NCBI GenBank assembly: GCA_948470335.1
Contig: CAOKOL010000001.1
Span: 124,001 to 188,000 of the forward strand
Length of the DNA: 64,000 bases
Source: an uncultured Lachnospiraceae bacterium
GTDB taxonomy: Bacteria; Bacillota; Clostridia; Lachnospirales; Lachnospiraceae
Reading direction: 5' to 3'
Positions 52,118 through 60,878 of this stretch are shown piece after piece. The position numbers were made by a program, and so were the translations under genes. A model generated the notes under the pieces. That model was not told where the DNA came from. It worked only from the letters and a program-made list of their open reading frames with translations, and did no database searches. Each line of letters opens with the position of its first letter. Position 1 is the stretch's first letter.

Positions 52118-52302
52118 TCTCTCACCCTTTCCCTGTATTGATTAATGATTTGCTTTAAGTATAACAGAATCCCCGCAGGTGAAAAGGGTGGGGGTTTTTT
52201 GATTATTGGGGAGTTTTTTATGCACTTTCTATAATTTCACAGATTCCGCCCTTTTATTTTTGGCAATCTGTCGGCCGGCATGGGTCTGAGGAAAACAGAA
52301 TA

Positions 52303-52369
52303 TTATTCATATTGACACAACCCTGCCGGCAAACCGTTCCGCCCGGCGGGGCTGTGTCAATATGAATAA
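52303..52369. repeat. 67-base inverted repeat with 17-base perfect ends
   Basis: TTATTCATATTGACACA at 52303 is the exact complement of TGTGTCAATATGAATAA ending at 52369; inner arms CCCTGCCGG and CCGGCGGGG also pair. The whole segment can form one nearly perfect hairpin. It lies between the sugar-transport operon and the end of the amino-acid ABC operon. It could be a tiny mobile palindrome, an operator or an insulator. Confidence 0.6.
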
Positions 52370-52412
52370 GGCCGGAGGCTGCCCTTTAAACTGCGGCAGC
52401 GCTCCGGCCTTT
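52368..52412. terminator. Terminator at the end of the amino-acid ABC operon
   Basis: AAGGCCGGAG pairs with CTCCGGCCTT, with a second inner stem GGCTGCC/GGCAGC. It lies about 70 bases beyond the cytidylate-kinase-like gene and overlaps one end of the inverted repeat at 52303-52369. Confidence 0.6.
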
Positions 52413-52479
52413 CCGTTTCCGTACATGTTTCCGTATATAATTGATCTATCCGTATGTTTTAAAATTTTATCCCTGCATT

Positions 52480-53073
52480 CTACATTCTGGCCCGCGCCAT
52501 AGCCTCCAGAATATCCACACAGCCCTTTACCCCGAAGGTGGCCCTGTTCAGCAGAATATCCTTTCCCTCTTTCCGATCCCACTTGCTGTTGGAATAGTAG
52601 GTGTAATATTCCCGTCTGGCGGCGTCCATCTTCTTTACCAGCTTTTTCGCCTCGCCCTCGGAGATGCCGTGTTTGTTTTTAATAATCTCCGTCCGTTTCT
52701 CAAAAGGCGCATAGATAAATACCCGGATACAGTTGGGATTGTCCCGCAGAATATAGTCTGCCAGCCGCCCGATAATGATACAGGAGCCTTTCACCGCCAG
52801 ATCCCTGATAATTTCCGTCTGCAGCTGAAACAGCTTATCCCCCATGGAAGGGCTCAGCCGCCCGATGGTCAAATAGGGGCTCAGAGCATGACCGTAATAG
52901 CTTTCGTCCGCCGGCGCCAGCACCTTCACGTCGATGCCGCTTTTCTCCGCCGCCATCGCCAGCATGTCCTTATCATAAAGGCCGAAGCCGATACGCTCCG
53001 CCAGCTCGCTTCCGATCTCATGTCCTTCCGCACCGAACTCCCGTCCGATTGTAATAATCAGTTTGCTGTCCAT
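52480..53073 (-). CDS. Cytidylate kinase-like family protein
   Basis: 197 residues from ATG 53073 (GGAG six bases before; the ATG four codons upstream sits too close to GGAGGA). It begins LIITIGREFGAEGHEIGSEL, the P-loop variant of the AAA_26/Cmk-like family, then FGLYDKDMLAMAAEKSG and CIIIGRLADYILRDNPN. The typical nucleotide kinase Gly-x-x-Gly-Ser-Gly-Lys loop is missing, as in other family members, whose substrate is not settled. Last gene of the amino-acid ABC operon, 69 bases after the C26 gene. Confidence 0.8.
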   Translation of the reverse strand: MDSKLIITIGREFGAEGHEIGSELAERIGFGLYDKDMLAMAAEKSGIDVKVLAPADESYYGHALSPYLTIGRLSPSMGDKLFQLQTEIIRDLAVKGSCIIIGRLADYILRDNPNCIRVFIYAPFEKRTEIIKNKHGISEGEAKKLVKKMDAARREYYTYYSNSKWDRKEGKDILLNRATFGVKGCVDILEAMARARM

Positions 53074-53142
53074 CACACTCTCCATTCCTCCGCTTTCCAG
53101 TGCGGTTTTCTATTCCCGGCCTATTCACTTTTCTGCCGCATT

Positions 53143-53856
53143 TCACACGGTTTTACATGCTTCCACAAAACTTTCGAACAGTTTCCGCGCCGCCTCGTCC
53201 GTCCGGAAACAGAACTCCGGATGCCACTGCACCGCCTGTATAAATCGCTTTCCGGGCATATAGAGGGCTTCCGTCAGCCCGTCCTCCGAGACGGCCATGG
53301 GCCGCAGAGACGGGGCCAGTTCTTTCACCGCCTGATGGTGATAGCTGTTCACCGCCAGCTCCCCTCTGCCCAGAAGATGAAACAGCGGCGTATCCGGAAG
53401 AATTTCCACCCGATGGCAGGGAAGGTCATAGGGCGGTTTCATATGATGCTCCGCCTTTTCCTCAGCCTCATACTCCCTGGGAATATCCTGATACAAGGTG
53501 CCGCCGCAGAGGGCATTTATCAACTGAATCCCCCGGCAGATGCCGAACACGGGCAGGTCCTTCTCCAAAGCATATGCAAACACAGCTTTTTCCAGAACAT
53601 CCCTGTCACCGTTCTGCGGCCCGCAGAACGGCCCTTTTTCCTCTCCGTACAGCGCCGGGTCCACGTCATGGCCGCCCGTAAATAAAAATCCGCCGCAAAG
53701 TCCGCAGACCTGAGCAACCATCTCCTCATCCGCCTTTAACGGCAGAATCAGCGGAAGCCCTCCGGCAGACCTGATGCCATCCATATATCCCGGCACCATC
53801 CATATGCTGTCTTTCTCCTCGTCAAACAGCGGAATCACACCGATCACCGGTCTCAT
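53143..53856 (-). CDS. Class I glutamine amidotransferase-like hydrolase, peptidase C26 (PuuD-like)
   Basis: 237 residues. Opens RPVIGVIPLFDEEKDSIWMV, with the glycine-rich GGFLFTGGHDVDPALYGE, the nucleophile Cys in LPVFGICRGIQLINALCGG and the His/Glu pair in AVQWHPEF. This pattern is the gamma-glutamyl-gamma-aminobutyrate hydrolase family, which frees GABA or related amines from gamma-glutamyl conjugates. It lies 41 bases after the ABC ATPase gene, so the transporter may import a gamma-glutamyl compound. Cytoplasmic. Confidence 0.88.
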   Translation of the reverse strand: MRPVIGVIPLFDEEKDSIWMVPGYMDGIRSAGGLPLILPLKADEEMVAQVCGLCGGFLFTGGHDVDPALYGEEKGPFCGPQNGDRDVLEKAVFAYALEKDLPVFGICRGIQLINALCGGTLYQDIPREYEAEEKAEHHMKPPYDLPCHRVEILPDTPLFHLLGRGELAVNSYHHQAVKELAPSLRPMAVSEDGLTEALYMPGKRFIQAVQWHPEFCFRTDEAARKLFESFVEACKTV

Positions 53857-53897
53857 AACTGCCTCACCTCGGTTTCAACAATGGTATTTTATGATCC

Positions 53898-54653
53898 CTA
53901 TAAAACTTTGTTCAGGAAACTGATGGTACGGGCCTCTTTCGCATGATTGAAGATCTCGTCCGGCGTTCCCTCCTCCACGATATAGCCGCCGTCCATAAAG
54001 ATAATCCGGTCCGCCACCTCTCTGGCAAATCCCATCTCGTGGGTAACGATAATCATGGTCATGCCTTCTTTCGCCAGCACCTTCATAACGTCCAGAACCT
54101 CTCCCACCATCTCAGGATCCAGAGCCGAAGTAGGCTCATCAAAAAGCATTACATCGGGAGACATGGCCAGGGAGCGGGCGATGGCGCACCGCTGCTTCTG
54201 ACCGCCGGACAGTTGGGCCGGATAGGATTCCGCCTTATCGGCAAGCCCCACCCGCTCCAGAAGCTCCATGGCCTTTTTGCGGGCATCCTCTTTGTTCATC
54301 AGTTTCAGCTCCACGGGCGCCAGCGTGATATTATTCAGAATGTTCAGATTGGAGAACAGGTTAAAATGCTGGAATACCATGCCGATATTCTCTCTGACCT
54401 TGTTGATATTAATCTTTTTATCCGTGATATTCTGACCGTCCACGATAATCGTACCGCCGTTGGCATCCTCCAGCCGGTTCAGGCAGCGTAAAAACGTGCT
54501 TTTCCCGGAACCGGAAGGGCCGATCAGGCATACCACTTCGCCCTCGTGAACTTCCACGCTCATATCTTTCAGCACTTCCAGCTCGCCGAAGCATTTGTTC
54601 AGGTTTTTAACGGATATTTTTACCGGTCTTTCCGCGATATTTTTATTTTGCAC
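53898..54653 (-). CDS. Polar amino-acid ABC transporter ATP-binding protein (GlnQ-like)
   Basis: 251 residues. The start is taken as the GTG at 54653 (nine bases after AAGGAAGG), overlapping the permease end by 11 bases; the ATG further upstream lies within the permease. Walker [17 protein letters not shown]-loop VFQHFNLF, signature [16 protein letters not shown], Walker [15 protein letters not shown]-loop VTHEMGFA: all intact. Energises uptake through the permease encoded just before it. Confidence 0.93.
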   Translation of the reverse strand: MQNKNIAERPVKISVKNLNKCFGELEVLKDMSVEVHEGEVVCLIGPSGSGKSTFLRCLNRLEDANGGTIIVDGQNITDKKININKVRENIGMVFQHFNLFSNLNILNNITLAPVELKLMNKEDARKKAMELLERVGLADKAESYPAQLSGGQKQRCAIARSLAMSPDVMLFDEPTSALDPEMVGEVLDVMKVLAKEGMTMIIVTHEMGFAREVADRIIFMDGGYIVEEGTPDEIFNHAKEARTISFLNKVL

Positions 54654-55326
54654 GATGGGACACCTTCCTTTCCACAATCTTGGCAACCTGAGAAAGAACG
54701 GTGCAGATTACCAGATAATAAAAGGCTACCACCAGCCAGATGGGCATGGATTTTGCCACTGCGTTTGATGACAGAATCTTACCGTTCTGGGTCAGCTCAC
54801 GGATTCCGATAATGGAAATCAGAGAGGTATCCTTTAAAGTGATGATAAACTGATTGATAATCGCCGGAAGCATGGTAAAAAATGCCTGGGGCAGAATAAT
54901 CTTCTGCATCGCCTTGCCGTAAGACAGGCCCAGACTTCTGGCCGCCTCCATCTGTCCCACGTCCACCGCTTCGATGCCGCCCCGCACGATCTCCGCCATA
55001 TAGGCGCCCGCATTCAGGCTCAAAGCCACAATACCTGCGGTAAAGGGGCCGCCGATGGCCTTCCACTGAAAGCCAAAAGGCCGCAGCGACTGGGCCAGCC
55101 CGTAATAAATAATAAATGTCTGCACCAAAAGCGGCGTCCCCCGGATAATCCCGATATAAATCTTCGAGATCAGCTCCAGCACCTTGACATTTGACACCGT
55201 AAACAATCCGAAAATAACCCCCAGAATCGTGGCCACGATCAGCACCACGATGGCCAGCCGCACCGTCTGCCCCAAAGCCGGAAGGAACGTATTCACACTT
55301 GTCGTTAATACCTCCAGAAATCCCAT
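54643..55326 (-). CDS. Polar amino-acid ABC transporter permease (HisM/GlnP type)
   Basis: 227 residues, five membrane segments. N-terminal [20 protein letters not shown], then [18 protein letters not shown] and the EAA motif [23 protein letters not shown], typical of the HisMQ family. It forms the channel, probably as a homodimer since no second permease gene is present. Encoded 105 bases after the binding protein. Confidence 0.93.
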   Translation of the reverse strand: MGFLEVLTTSVNTFLPALGQTVRLAIVVLIVATILGVIFGLFTVSNVKVLELISKIYIGIIRGTPLLVQTFIIYYGLAQSLRPFGFQWKAIGGPFTAGIVALSLNAGAYMAEIVRGGIEAVDVGQMEAARSLGLSYGKAMQKIILPQAFFTMLPAIINQFIITLKDTSLISIIGIRELTQNGKILSSNAVAKSMPIWLVVAFYYLVICTVLSQVAKIVERKVSHRAK

Positions 55327-55431
55327 GACTCCACCTCTCCTCTGCCTGTTTATAAATCTGCCTGCAGGCTGTGACCCCTGCAGGCAGCTAAATTCGTCAA
55401 AACCAGATTTTATTCCCGCGGGGTATCTGAC

Positions 55432-56388
55432 TTATTCTGCCGCAGCAGCGCTTTCTGTCTCCGCTGCTGACGCACCCTCGGTTTCTGCTGCTGATGTGCC
55501 TTCGGTCTCCGTATCGTCTGCGGAACCGGTGGCCACATAAGTATTCACGATCTCATCATACTTGCCGCTTGCTTTCAGATTTGCAAGGCCGGCATCAAAC
55601 ATTTCAAGCAGTTCCGCATTCTCTCCCTTTAAAACGGCGAAGCCGTAGGAAGATCCCTGCTCCATGGGCAGAGGCAGTTTCAGCTCGGTGCCTCTGGAAA
55701 TCTCATATCCCAGCACCGGATAATCGTCAAAGCATGCCGCGCTGGTGCCGGACAGCACATCCTGATACATATCTGCGGACTGCTCAAACTGTGCGATAGT
55801 GAATCCGTACTGATCTGCGATGCTCTCCGCAAAGGTACAGCCTTCGGTACCGATCTTAGCGGCTACCTGCAGACCTTTCAGATCTTCATAGGATGCAATT
55901 TCGGAATCGGCCGCTACCGCCATGCCTACGCCGGAATCAAAGTAAGGCTCGGAAAAATCATATAAAGCCTGTCTCTTTTCGGTGATGGACATCCCTGCGA
56001 TCACTGCGTCAACTTCGCCGGACTCCAGAGCCGTTACGGCTGCGTTAAATCCTACTACCTGCAGTTCATACTCAAAGCCCTGATCCTCAGCGATAGCCGC
56101 CAGCAGATCCAGGTCGATGCCTACCATCTCGCCGTTGTCATTCTCAAACTCGAAAGGCGCAAATGTGGTATCGGTAGCGATCACATAGGTTTTGCCCTCG
56201 CCGCTGCCGGCTGCCGCAGTGGTCGTATCTTCGCCCTCCGCAGGTGCGGTCGTCTCATCGCCTGCTGCCGCCGTGGTATCCCCGGCAGGCGCCGCTGTGG
56301 TTCCCTTGTTTCCGTCGTCTTTGCCTCCGCATGCGGTCAGAGAAAATACCATAACCACTGCCAGAAGTAATGCTGTTAATTTTTTCAT
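55432..56388 (-). CDS. Amino-acid ABC substrate-binding lipoprotein
   Basis: 318 residues; lipobox SLTACGGKDD with Cys20 and an Ala/Thr/Glu spacer to about 65. The SBP_bac_3 domain begins TYVIATDTTFAPFEFENDNG and continues through GIDLDLLAAIAEDQGF, GEVDAVIAGMSITEKRQ, YDFSEPYFDSG, VAAKIGTEG and YDEIVNTY. The C-terminus is a highly repetitive Ala/Glu/Ser/Thr tail of about 30 residues, unusual for the family, which may link it to the cell wall or act as a spacer. Binds a polar amino acid, possibly glutamine or a gamma-glutamyl compound, for import. Confidence 0.92.
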   Translation of the reverse strand: MKKLTALLLAVVMVFSLTACGGKDDGNKGTTAAPAGDTTAAAGDETTAPAEGEDTTTAAAGSGEGKTYVIATDTTFAPFEFENDNGEMVGIDLDLLAAIAEDQGFEYELQVVGFNAAVTALESGEVDAVIAGMSITEKRQALYDFSEPYFDSGVGMAVAADSEIASYEDLKGLQVAAKIGTEGCTFAESIADQYGFTIAQFEQSADMYQDVLSGTSAACFDDYPVLGYEISRGTELKLPLPMEQGSSYGFAVLKGENAELLEMFDAGLANLKASGKYDEIVNTYVATGSADDTETEGTSAAETEGASAAETESAAAAE

Positions 56389-56467
56389 AACTTTCCTCCT
56401 TCAAAAAATGATGAAATGGTTTCACACAGAAATACTCTTTCGAACCGAAACGTATCCTGTGATATTC

Positions 56468-56501
56468 AAAAAGAGATAACTCCTCTGGGGTTATCTCTTT
56501 T
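56468..56501 (-). terminator. Attenuator-type terminator in the leader of the amino-acid ABC operon
   Basis: On the minus strand AAAAGAGATAAC and GTTATCTCTTTT form a perfect 12-base stem with a short loop, ending in five Ts. It lies between the promoter at 56532-56559 and the start codon of the binding-protein gene, so transcripts must read through it. Confidence 0.7.
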
Positions 56502-56531
56502 GATAACTTTACTCTATTCGTCTCCTGAAAT

Positions 56532-56559
56532 ATTATACCATCTGTATGACATTTGTCAA
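56532..56559 (-). promoter_or_regulatory. Promoter of the amino-acid ABC operon
   Basis: TTGACA (plus 56554-56559) and TATAAT (plus 56532-56537), both perfect, 16 bases apart. Confidence 0.8.
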
Positions 56560-56639
56560 CTGTTAAATCATAGGAATTCACGGCGCAGGTACCGGTCCCG
56601 GCCGCCGATTAAGGCAGAAAAACCCCACGGCAACCCCTG

Positions 56640-58190
56640 TTAAAATTTCAGATTCTTATCTGACTTAAATTTAAACTTTCTCCGTTTACGGTACATCCGG
56701 ATATTCTGGTTTCTCTCGCTGTTAAACTTTTTGATCACGAAAATCGACAGTACGATCACCGCCGCAAATCCCACGCCGGCAGCCACATACCACACATTAA
56801 TCAGGATCACCGATCTGTCTTTCTGTCCGGCCAGTGTCTCCGGAATGGATTCGATCTGCCCCGCGCTCTCTCCCTCCGCCGGATGCCGCGCAAAGTCAAA
56901 AGCACCGTCCGCCATGGTAATCAGACGCAGACTGGCCTGCCCTACTTCCATTCCCTGATAATAATAGGTAAGATCCGCAAACACATCTGACTGGCTGTCT
57001 TCATTATTTACGTAAGTAAGCTCCGGCTCCGTGTCGAAAAATGACACATTCTGAGGAAGAATCACCCATCCTCCATCTTCAAATTCTATGCTGGCCTGAC
57101 GTTCTTCTCCCATGCCGGCCTCAAAAAAGCCGTTGGACTCCAGGGTATACCGGTCGTCTGTCTGAGCGGGCTGGTACATCCGGAAATTATTAAAACCATA
57201 TTCCAGAAGCGTCTCGGTATCCTCATAAGTCGTGTCCATGCTGTGCATCACGACGCAGACCAGCTTCATATCTCCTCTTTCCGCATAAGTAACCAGCGTA
57301 TTTCCCGCAGGCGTCGTATAGCCGGTCTTGCCGCCCAGGGCATATTCATAATATTCCTCTTTTGTGGAAAACAGCATTCTGTGTAGGTTCGCCATGGGCC
57401 GTTCCTCCTCCTGCATCTGCGTGGGAGGCAGCACATAGGTCTGGGCAGAATCAATCTGCATAAAGGTTTCGTTCAGAGCACAGCCCCTCATAATCATGGC
57501 CATATCATAGGGGGTCGTCCAGTGTTCCTCATTGTGGATTCCGCTGGGATTGACAAAATGGGTATGCTTGGCTCCCAACTGGGCGGCCCGCTCATTCATC
57601 ATCTGGGCAAAGGCGTCGATGGAACCGGAAATATGTTCTCCCAAAGCATTGGCCGCATCGTTGGCCGAAGGAAGAAGAAGGGCATAGATACAGTCCTCCA
57701 CTGTCATCTGCTCTCCCTCGACGGCCGCGATATTCGCATATCCGTGCGGAACGGTGTACACCGCATCGTGGGAATAAGTAACCACCTCGTCCAGCGAACA
57801 GTGCTCCGCCGCCAGAAGCCCCGTCATAATCTTGGTGATACTGGCCGGATAAAAGGTATGATTTGCATTTTTTTCATAGAGCACGGTTCCCGTCAGGGCA
57901 TCCATCAGAATCGCCCCTTCCGCTTCCACAAAAGGACTCTGCGGCCAGTTTTCCGCCGTGACATAACGGGTATCGTCCTGAGGGCCCGCAGGGCCGCCCT
58001 CTCTCTCTCCGTTTTCCCCCGCCTCCTGACCGGTTTCGCCCTCCCGGTCATTTTCCTGACCTTCCGTTACGGTTTCTGCCTGGCTGCTTTCACTTTCCGA
58101 CGGTTCCGCCAGAACAAAAACAGGCACGGCCGGAACGCATATGAAAACGGCCAGCAGCAGGGCCAGCATATGTGTCATTCTTCTTTTCAT
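56640..58190 (-). CDS. D-alanyl-D-alanine carboxypeptidase (penicillin-binding protein, S11)
   Basis: 516 residues. Signal peptide (HMLALLLAVFICVPAVPVFV), a Glu/Ser/Gly-rich linker to about 75, then the S11 triad: Ser in YPASITKIMTGLL (SxxK), SxN in LLLPSANDAANAL and KTG in YALGGKTGYTTPAG. A C-terminal beta domain, one membrane helix (about 470-490) and a basic cytoplasmic tail follow, so unlike PBP5 it is held by a real transmembrane helix. It trims the fifth D-Ala of peptidoglycan stem peptides; DacF-like roles in sporulation are possible. Confidence 0.92.
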   Translation of the reverse strand: MKRRMTHMLALLLAVFICVPAVPVFVLAEPSESESSQAETVTEGQENDREGETGQEAGENGEREGGPAGPQDDTRYVTAENWPQSPFVEAEGAILMDALTGTVLYEKNANHTFYPASITKIMTGLLAAEHCSLDEVVTYSHDAVYTVPHGYANIAAVEGEQMTVEDCIYALLLPSANDAANALGEHISGSIDAFAQMMNERAAQLGAKHTHFVNPSGIHNEEHWTTPYDMAMIMRGCALNETFMQIDSAQTYVLPPTQMQEEERPMANLHRMLFSTKEEYYEYALGGKTGYTTPAGNTLVTYAERGDMKLVCVVMHSMDTTYEDTETLLEYGFNNFRMYQPAQTDDRYTLESNGFFEAGMGEERQASIEFEDGGWVILPQNVSFFDTEPELTYVNNEDSQSDVFADLTYYYQGMEVGQASLRLITMADGAFDFARHPAEGESAGQIESIPETLAGQKDRSVILINVWYVAAGVGFAAVIVLSIFVIKKFNSERNQNIRMYRKRRKFKFKSDKNLKF

Positions 58191-58345
58191 AATCTGTTAA
58201 CTCCTTTGACGCATCTTATCATTCAGGCTCCTTCGGGCGGACAGATTTCCCTCGGCAATCAGCCGATCTGTCCTATTTTATGCGAACTTTCAGAATCTTA
58301 CGACATCCGGAACACAAAAGCTGTCATTTGGCCGGCCATGCCGCT

Positions 58346-59074
58346 TTACCGGGAAACTTTGATACGCCTGCAATAGACCGTGCTGACCGCCAGAACAGCC
58401 GCCAGCGGCACCGCAAACATCAGCCCGATAGAAAGCGCCGTGTCCACAAAAAAGGGCTCCGGCACGATATTAATCAGCAGATCGGTGGACGGGTCCAAAA
58501 TCCACAAGTCATTGTCAAAAAAGATCTGATGGAATATGGTAAAATATTTTGTAAAATCCGTGGAGATCACCAGACCCAGTACCAGCACCAGCGCCGCTAT
58601 CACGGCACTTCCGGCCTGAAATGACCGGGCCAGTATATAGACCGTATCCTTTTTCCTCCGCAGGGCAATAAAAAGAATCAGCGTTACCGCCAGCACCGCC
58701 ATAATCCGGCGCATGAGAAGCCCTTCCAGAAACAGAGCCCGCACATCTTCCATATGAGCAATCTCCCGCTCATTGAAAAACTCACGGGACTCCCCGCCAA
58801 TCACGGTCATCACATGCAGGTCCTCCCGGTTTCCACGCAGATAGGCCATCATCTCATCCGTCACCTGCAGAAGATCTTCCATTGTCATGTCGATGCCTCC
58901 ATCGTCCAGCACATGGTATTTCGTATATTCCTTTTCATAGTATCCGGGGATACCGTAAGTCACAATCTCCACGGAAGTGATCAGCCAGATCAGCATCAGC
59001 GCCAGCGCACAGAAAATGCCTGCCGCCGTATCCATACTTTTATTCGAATTCAATGTAAAACTCCTTTTCGCCAC
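58346..59074 (-). CDS. TIGR01906/DUF1461-type integral membrane protein
   Basis: 242 residues. An N-terminal helix (20-42), a 70-residue outer loop (YEKEYTKYHVLDDGGIDM ... REFFNEREIAHMEDVRALF), then three or four helices, ending with LDPSTDLLINIVPEPFFVDTA, a strong signature of this family. Function unknown; lipoprotein modification (Lit-like) has been proposed for relatives. It lies in the same direction as dacA-like gene but with its own promoter. Confidence 0.82.
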   Translation of the reverse strand: MAKRSFTLNSNKSMDTAAGIFCALALMLIWLITSVEIVTYGIPGYYEKEYTKYHVLDDGGIDMTMEDLLQVTDEMMAYLRGNREDLHVMTVIGGESREFFNEREIAHMEDVRALFLEGLLMRRIMAVLAVTLILFIALRRKKDTVYILARSFQAGSAVIAALVLVLGLVISTDFTKYFTIFHQIFFDNDLWILDPSTDLLINIVPEPFFVDTALSIGLMFAVPLAAVLAVSTVYCRRIKVSR

Positions 59075-59114
59075 AGACGCCCGGAAAAGGAACGCCCAAC
59101 CGCAGTTCTAATGC

Positions 59115-59143
59115 ATTTTAGCATAGTTTGATACGCATTTCAA
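59115..59143 (-). promoter_or_regulatory. Promoter of the DUF1461 gene
   Basis: TTGAAA (plus 59138-59143), 17 bases, TAAAAT (plus 59115-59120), 40 bases before the start codon. Confidence 0.65.
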
Positions 59144-59217
59144 GTTGTGTATGTCCTTTGTTTTCGAGTTTTTTGAGCGGCAGATTTCTGTTTTATTTTC
59201 CCCTTTGCAACTGCATT

Positions 59218-59246
59218 TTGACAGAATAACCGGATTATAGTAAAAT
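59218..59246 (+). promoter_or_regulatory. Promoter of trmB
   Basis: Perfect TTGACA (59218-59223), 17 bases, TAAAAT (59241-59246). Transcription would start near 59253, which excludes the in-frame ATG at 59245 as start codon. Confidence 0.75.
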
Positions 59247-59307
59247 GAAAGAGATCAAAAATGTCCGGCCTTACCGGCTGCGGACGAATCGGAAGGAACT
59301 ATACGCT

Positions 59308-59946
59308 ATGAGACTTCGCAATGTGCCCGGCTCCCGTGAGACACTGGCGGCCAGCAGCTACTGCTTTGAAACCCCCGGAGAATTAAAGGGATGCTGGCAG
59401 AAAGAATTCGGGAATCAGAATCCCCTCTTTATAGAAATCGGCATGGGAAAAGGCAAATTTATCACACAGCTTGCCGCCGCCCATCCTCAGATCAATTATA
59501 TCGGCATCGAAAAATATTCCAGTGTTCTGGTGCGGGCGCTGGAAAAGCTGGAGGCACAGCCGCTGCCCAACCTCCGCCTGATCCGCATGGAGGCGGAAGA
59601 ACTTCTGAATATTTTTGCGCCCGGAGAGGTTTCGGGAATCTATCTGAATTTCTCGGACCCCTGGCCCAAAGACCGGCATACGAAAAGACGGCTGACCTCC
59701 GTCCCTTTTCTGACCCTGTACCGGCAGATTCTGAAACCGGAGGGACTTGTGGAATTTAAAACGGACAACCGTCCCCTGTTTGACTTCTCTCTGGAATCCG
59801 TAACGGAAGCCGGCTGGACGCTGCTGGCGCACACTTTTGACCTGCATCACAGCTCCATGGCCGAAGGAAATGTCATGACCGAATACGAAGAAAAATTTTC
59901 CGCGCTGGGCAATCCGATCTGCAAACTGACTGCCATGCGGCCCTGA
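59308..59946 (+). CDS. trmB: tRNA (guanine-N7-)-methyltransferase
   Basis: 212 residues from ATG 59308, nine bases after GGAAGGA and downstream of the promoter. SAM-binding motif FIEIGMGKGKFITQLAAAHP, acidic NYIGIEKYSSVLVRAL, and the TrmB signature YLNFSDPWPKDRHTKRRLT followed by FKTDNRPLFDFSLE. It methylates G46 of the tRNA variable loop. Length is that of the family. It appears to be the first gene of a trmB-small gene-trxA group. Confidence 0.94.
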   Translation: MRLRNVPGSRETLAASSYCFETPGELKGCWQKEFGNQNPLFIEIGMGKGKFITQLAAAHPQINYIGIEKYSSVLVRALEKLEAQPLPNLRLIRMEAEELLNIFAPGEVSGIYLNFSDPWPKDRHTKRRLTSVPFLTLYRQILKPEGLVEFKTDNRPLFDFSLESVTEAGWTLLAHTFDLHHSSMAEGNVMTEYEEKFSALGNPICKLTAMRP

Positions 59947-60157
59947 CTTCCTTCGGGCGGCAACCGCAGACCAGGCACATCGCGGCGGCAGCGGCCTTTT
60001 GCCGTTCCCGTCTCATGCCTGCCCCGCACACATGATTTTCTTTCTGCCGCATATAATAACAGTAATGATTGAAAGAGAGCCGGCTGCCGGATCGCTTACA
60101 TGACAACTTTGCAGTTTGAACGGATATCCGTAATCCGATGCGCCGGCCAAACCGAAC

Positions 60158-60316
60158 ATGGCAAAGAAATCAACTTGGAAAGATACTCTGGGCAAAGCCG
60201 CTCTGGGCAACCCTGAGCTAAACCGAAAAGCGCTGAAACTGAAAAAATCTTTTGACGAGATCGATAACCTGTTAAAAGGTTTAGATAAATCCAACAAAAA
60301 TAAGAAACAGAAGTAA
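60158..60316 (+). CDS. Small basic helical protein, 52 residues
   Basis: Frame from ATG 60158: MAKKSTWKDTLGKAALGNPE, then Leu-Asn-Arg-Lys repeats, LKKSFDEIDNLLKGLDK and a Lys/Asn tail. The composition (Lys 27 percent, Leu regularly spaced) suggests a real amphipathic helical protein. There is no clear Shine-Dalgarno sequence before the ATG and an in-frame stop lies shortly upstream. Its position 61 bases before trxA suggests co-transcription. Not recognised; could bind RNA or ribosomes. Confidence 0.55.
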   Translation: MAKKSTWKDTLGKAALGNPELNRKALKLKKSFDEIDNLLKGLDKSNKNKKQK

Positions 60317-60377
60317 AACCGACAGCCGCCCCCATTGGAGAAGGACGCTGCCGAACCAGGAACAGGAGGAAATAACT

Positions 60378-60698
60378 ATGGCAATGATTATTAATGAAGA
60401 TACGTTCCAAAAAGAGGTACTGGAATCCGATATCCCCGTACTGGTGGACTTTTTCGCGGAATGGTGCGGTCCCTGCAAGATGCTGGCCCCCGTGCTGGAG
60501 GAACTTTCCGCCGAATATGAAGGCCGGGTAAAAGTGTGCAAATGCGATATCGACAAATCCATGGGGCTGGCCGCCCGCTTCCAGGTACAGGCAGTACCCA
60601 CCCTGGCATTTTTCAAGGGCGGACAACTGGCCGAAATCGCCGCAGGCGCGCTGCCAAAAGCGGCACTGGCGGCAAAGATGAGCGAATATGCCGGATAA
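60378..60698 (+). CDS. trxA: Thioredoxin
   Basis: 106 residues, CAGGAGG nine bases before ATG. The active site is FFAEWCGPCKMLAP (WCGPC), with the conserved cis-Pro in FQVQAVPTLAFFKGG. Reduces disulfides in cytoplasmic proteins such as ribonucleotide reductase and peroxiredoxins. Length and motifs are those of the standard family. No thioredoxin reductase gene is adjacent. Confidence 0.96.
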   Translation: MAMIINEDTFQKEVLESDIPVLVDFFAEWCGPCKMLAPVLEELSAEYEGRVKVCKCDIDKSMGLAARFQVQAVPTLAFFKGGQLAEIAAGALPKAALAAKMSEYAG

Positions 60699-60746
60699 TA
60701 ACCGCAAAAACAGGCTGTCAGTCACACTGAAACAATGAACAGGAAC

Positions 60747-60795
60747 GCCCGCCGTATGCCAAACAACACTTTACATGCTTTGGGATACGGCGGGC
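60747..60795. other. Strong hairpin after trxA
   Basis: GCCCGCCGTAT and ATACGGCGGGC pair, continued by CCAAA with TTTGG after one mismatch. No T-run follows. It separates trxA from the convergent UroD-family gene. Confidence 0.55.
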
Positions 60796-60878
60796 ACTTC
60801 CATACATTTCAAACATCAGTGCGGCCGGCTTTGCGGTCCGGCAGTCATTCACACATGGCAGACGTCCCCATGTATGTT

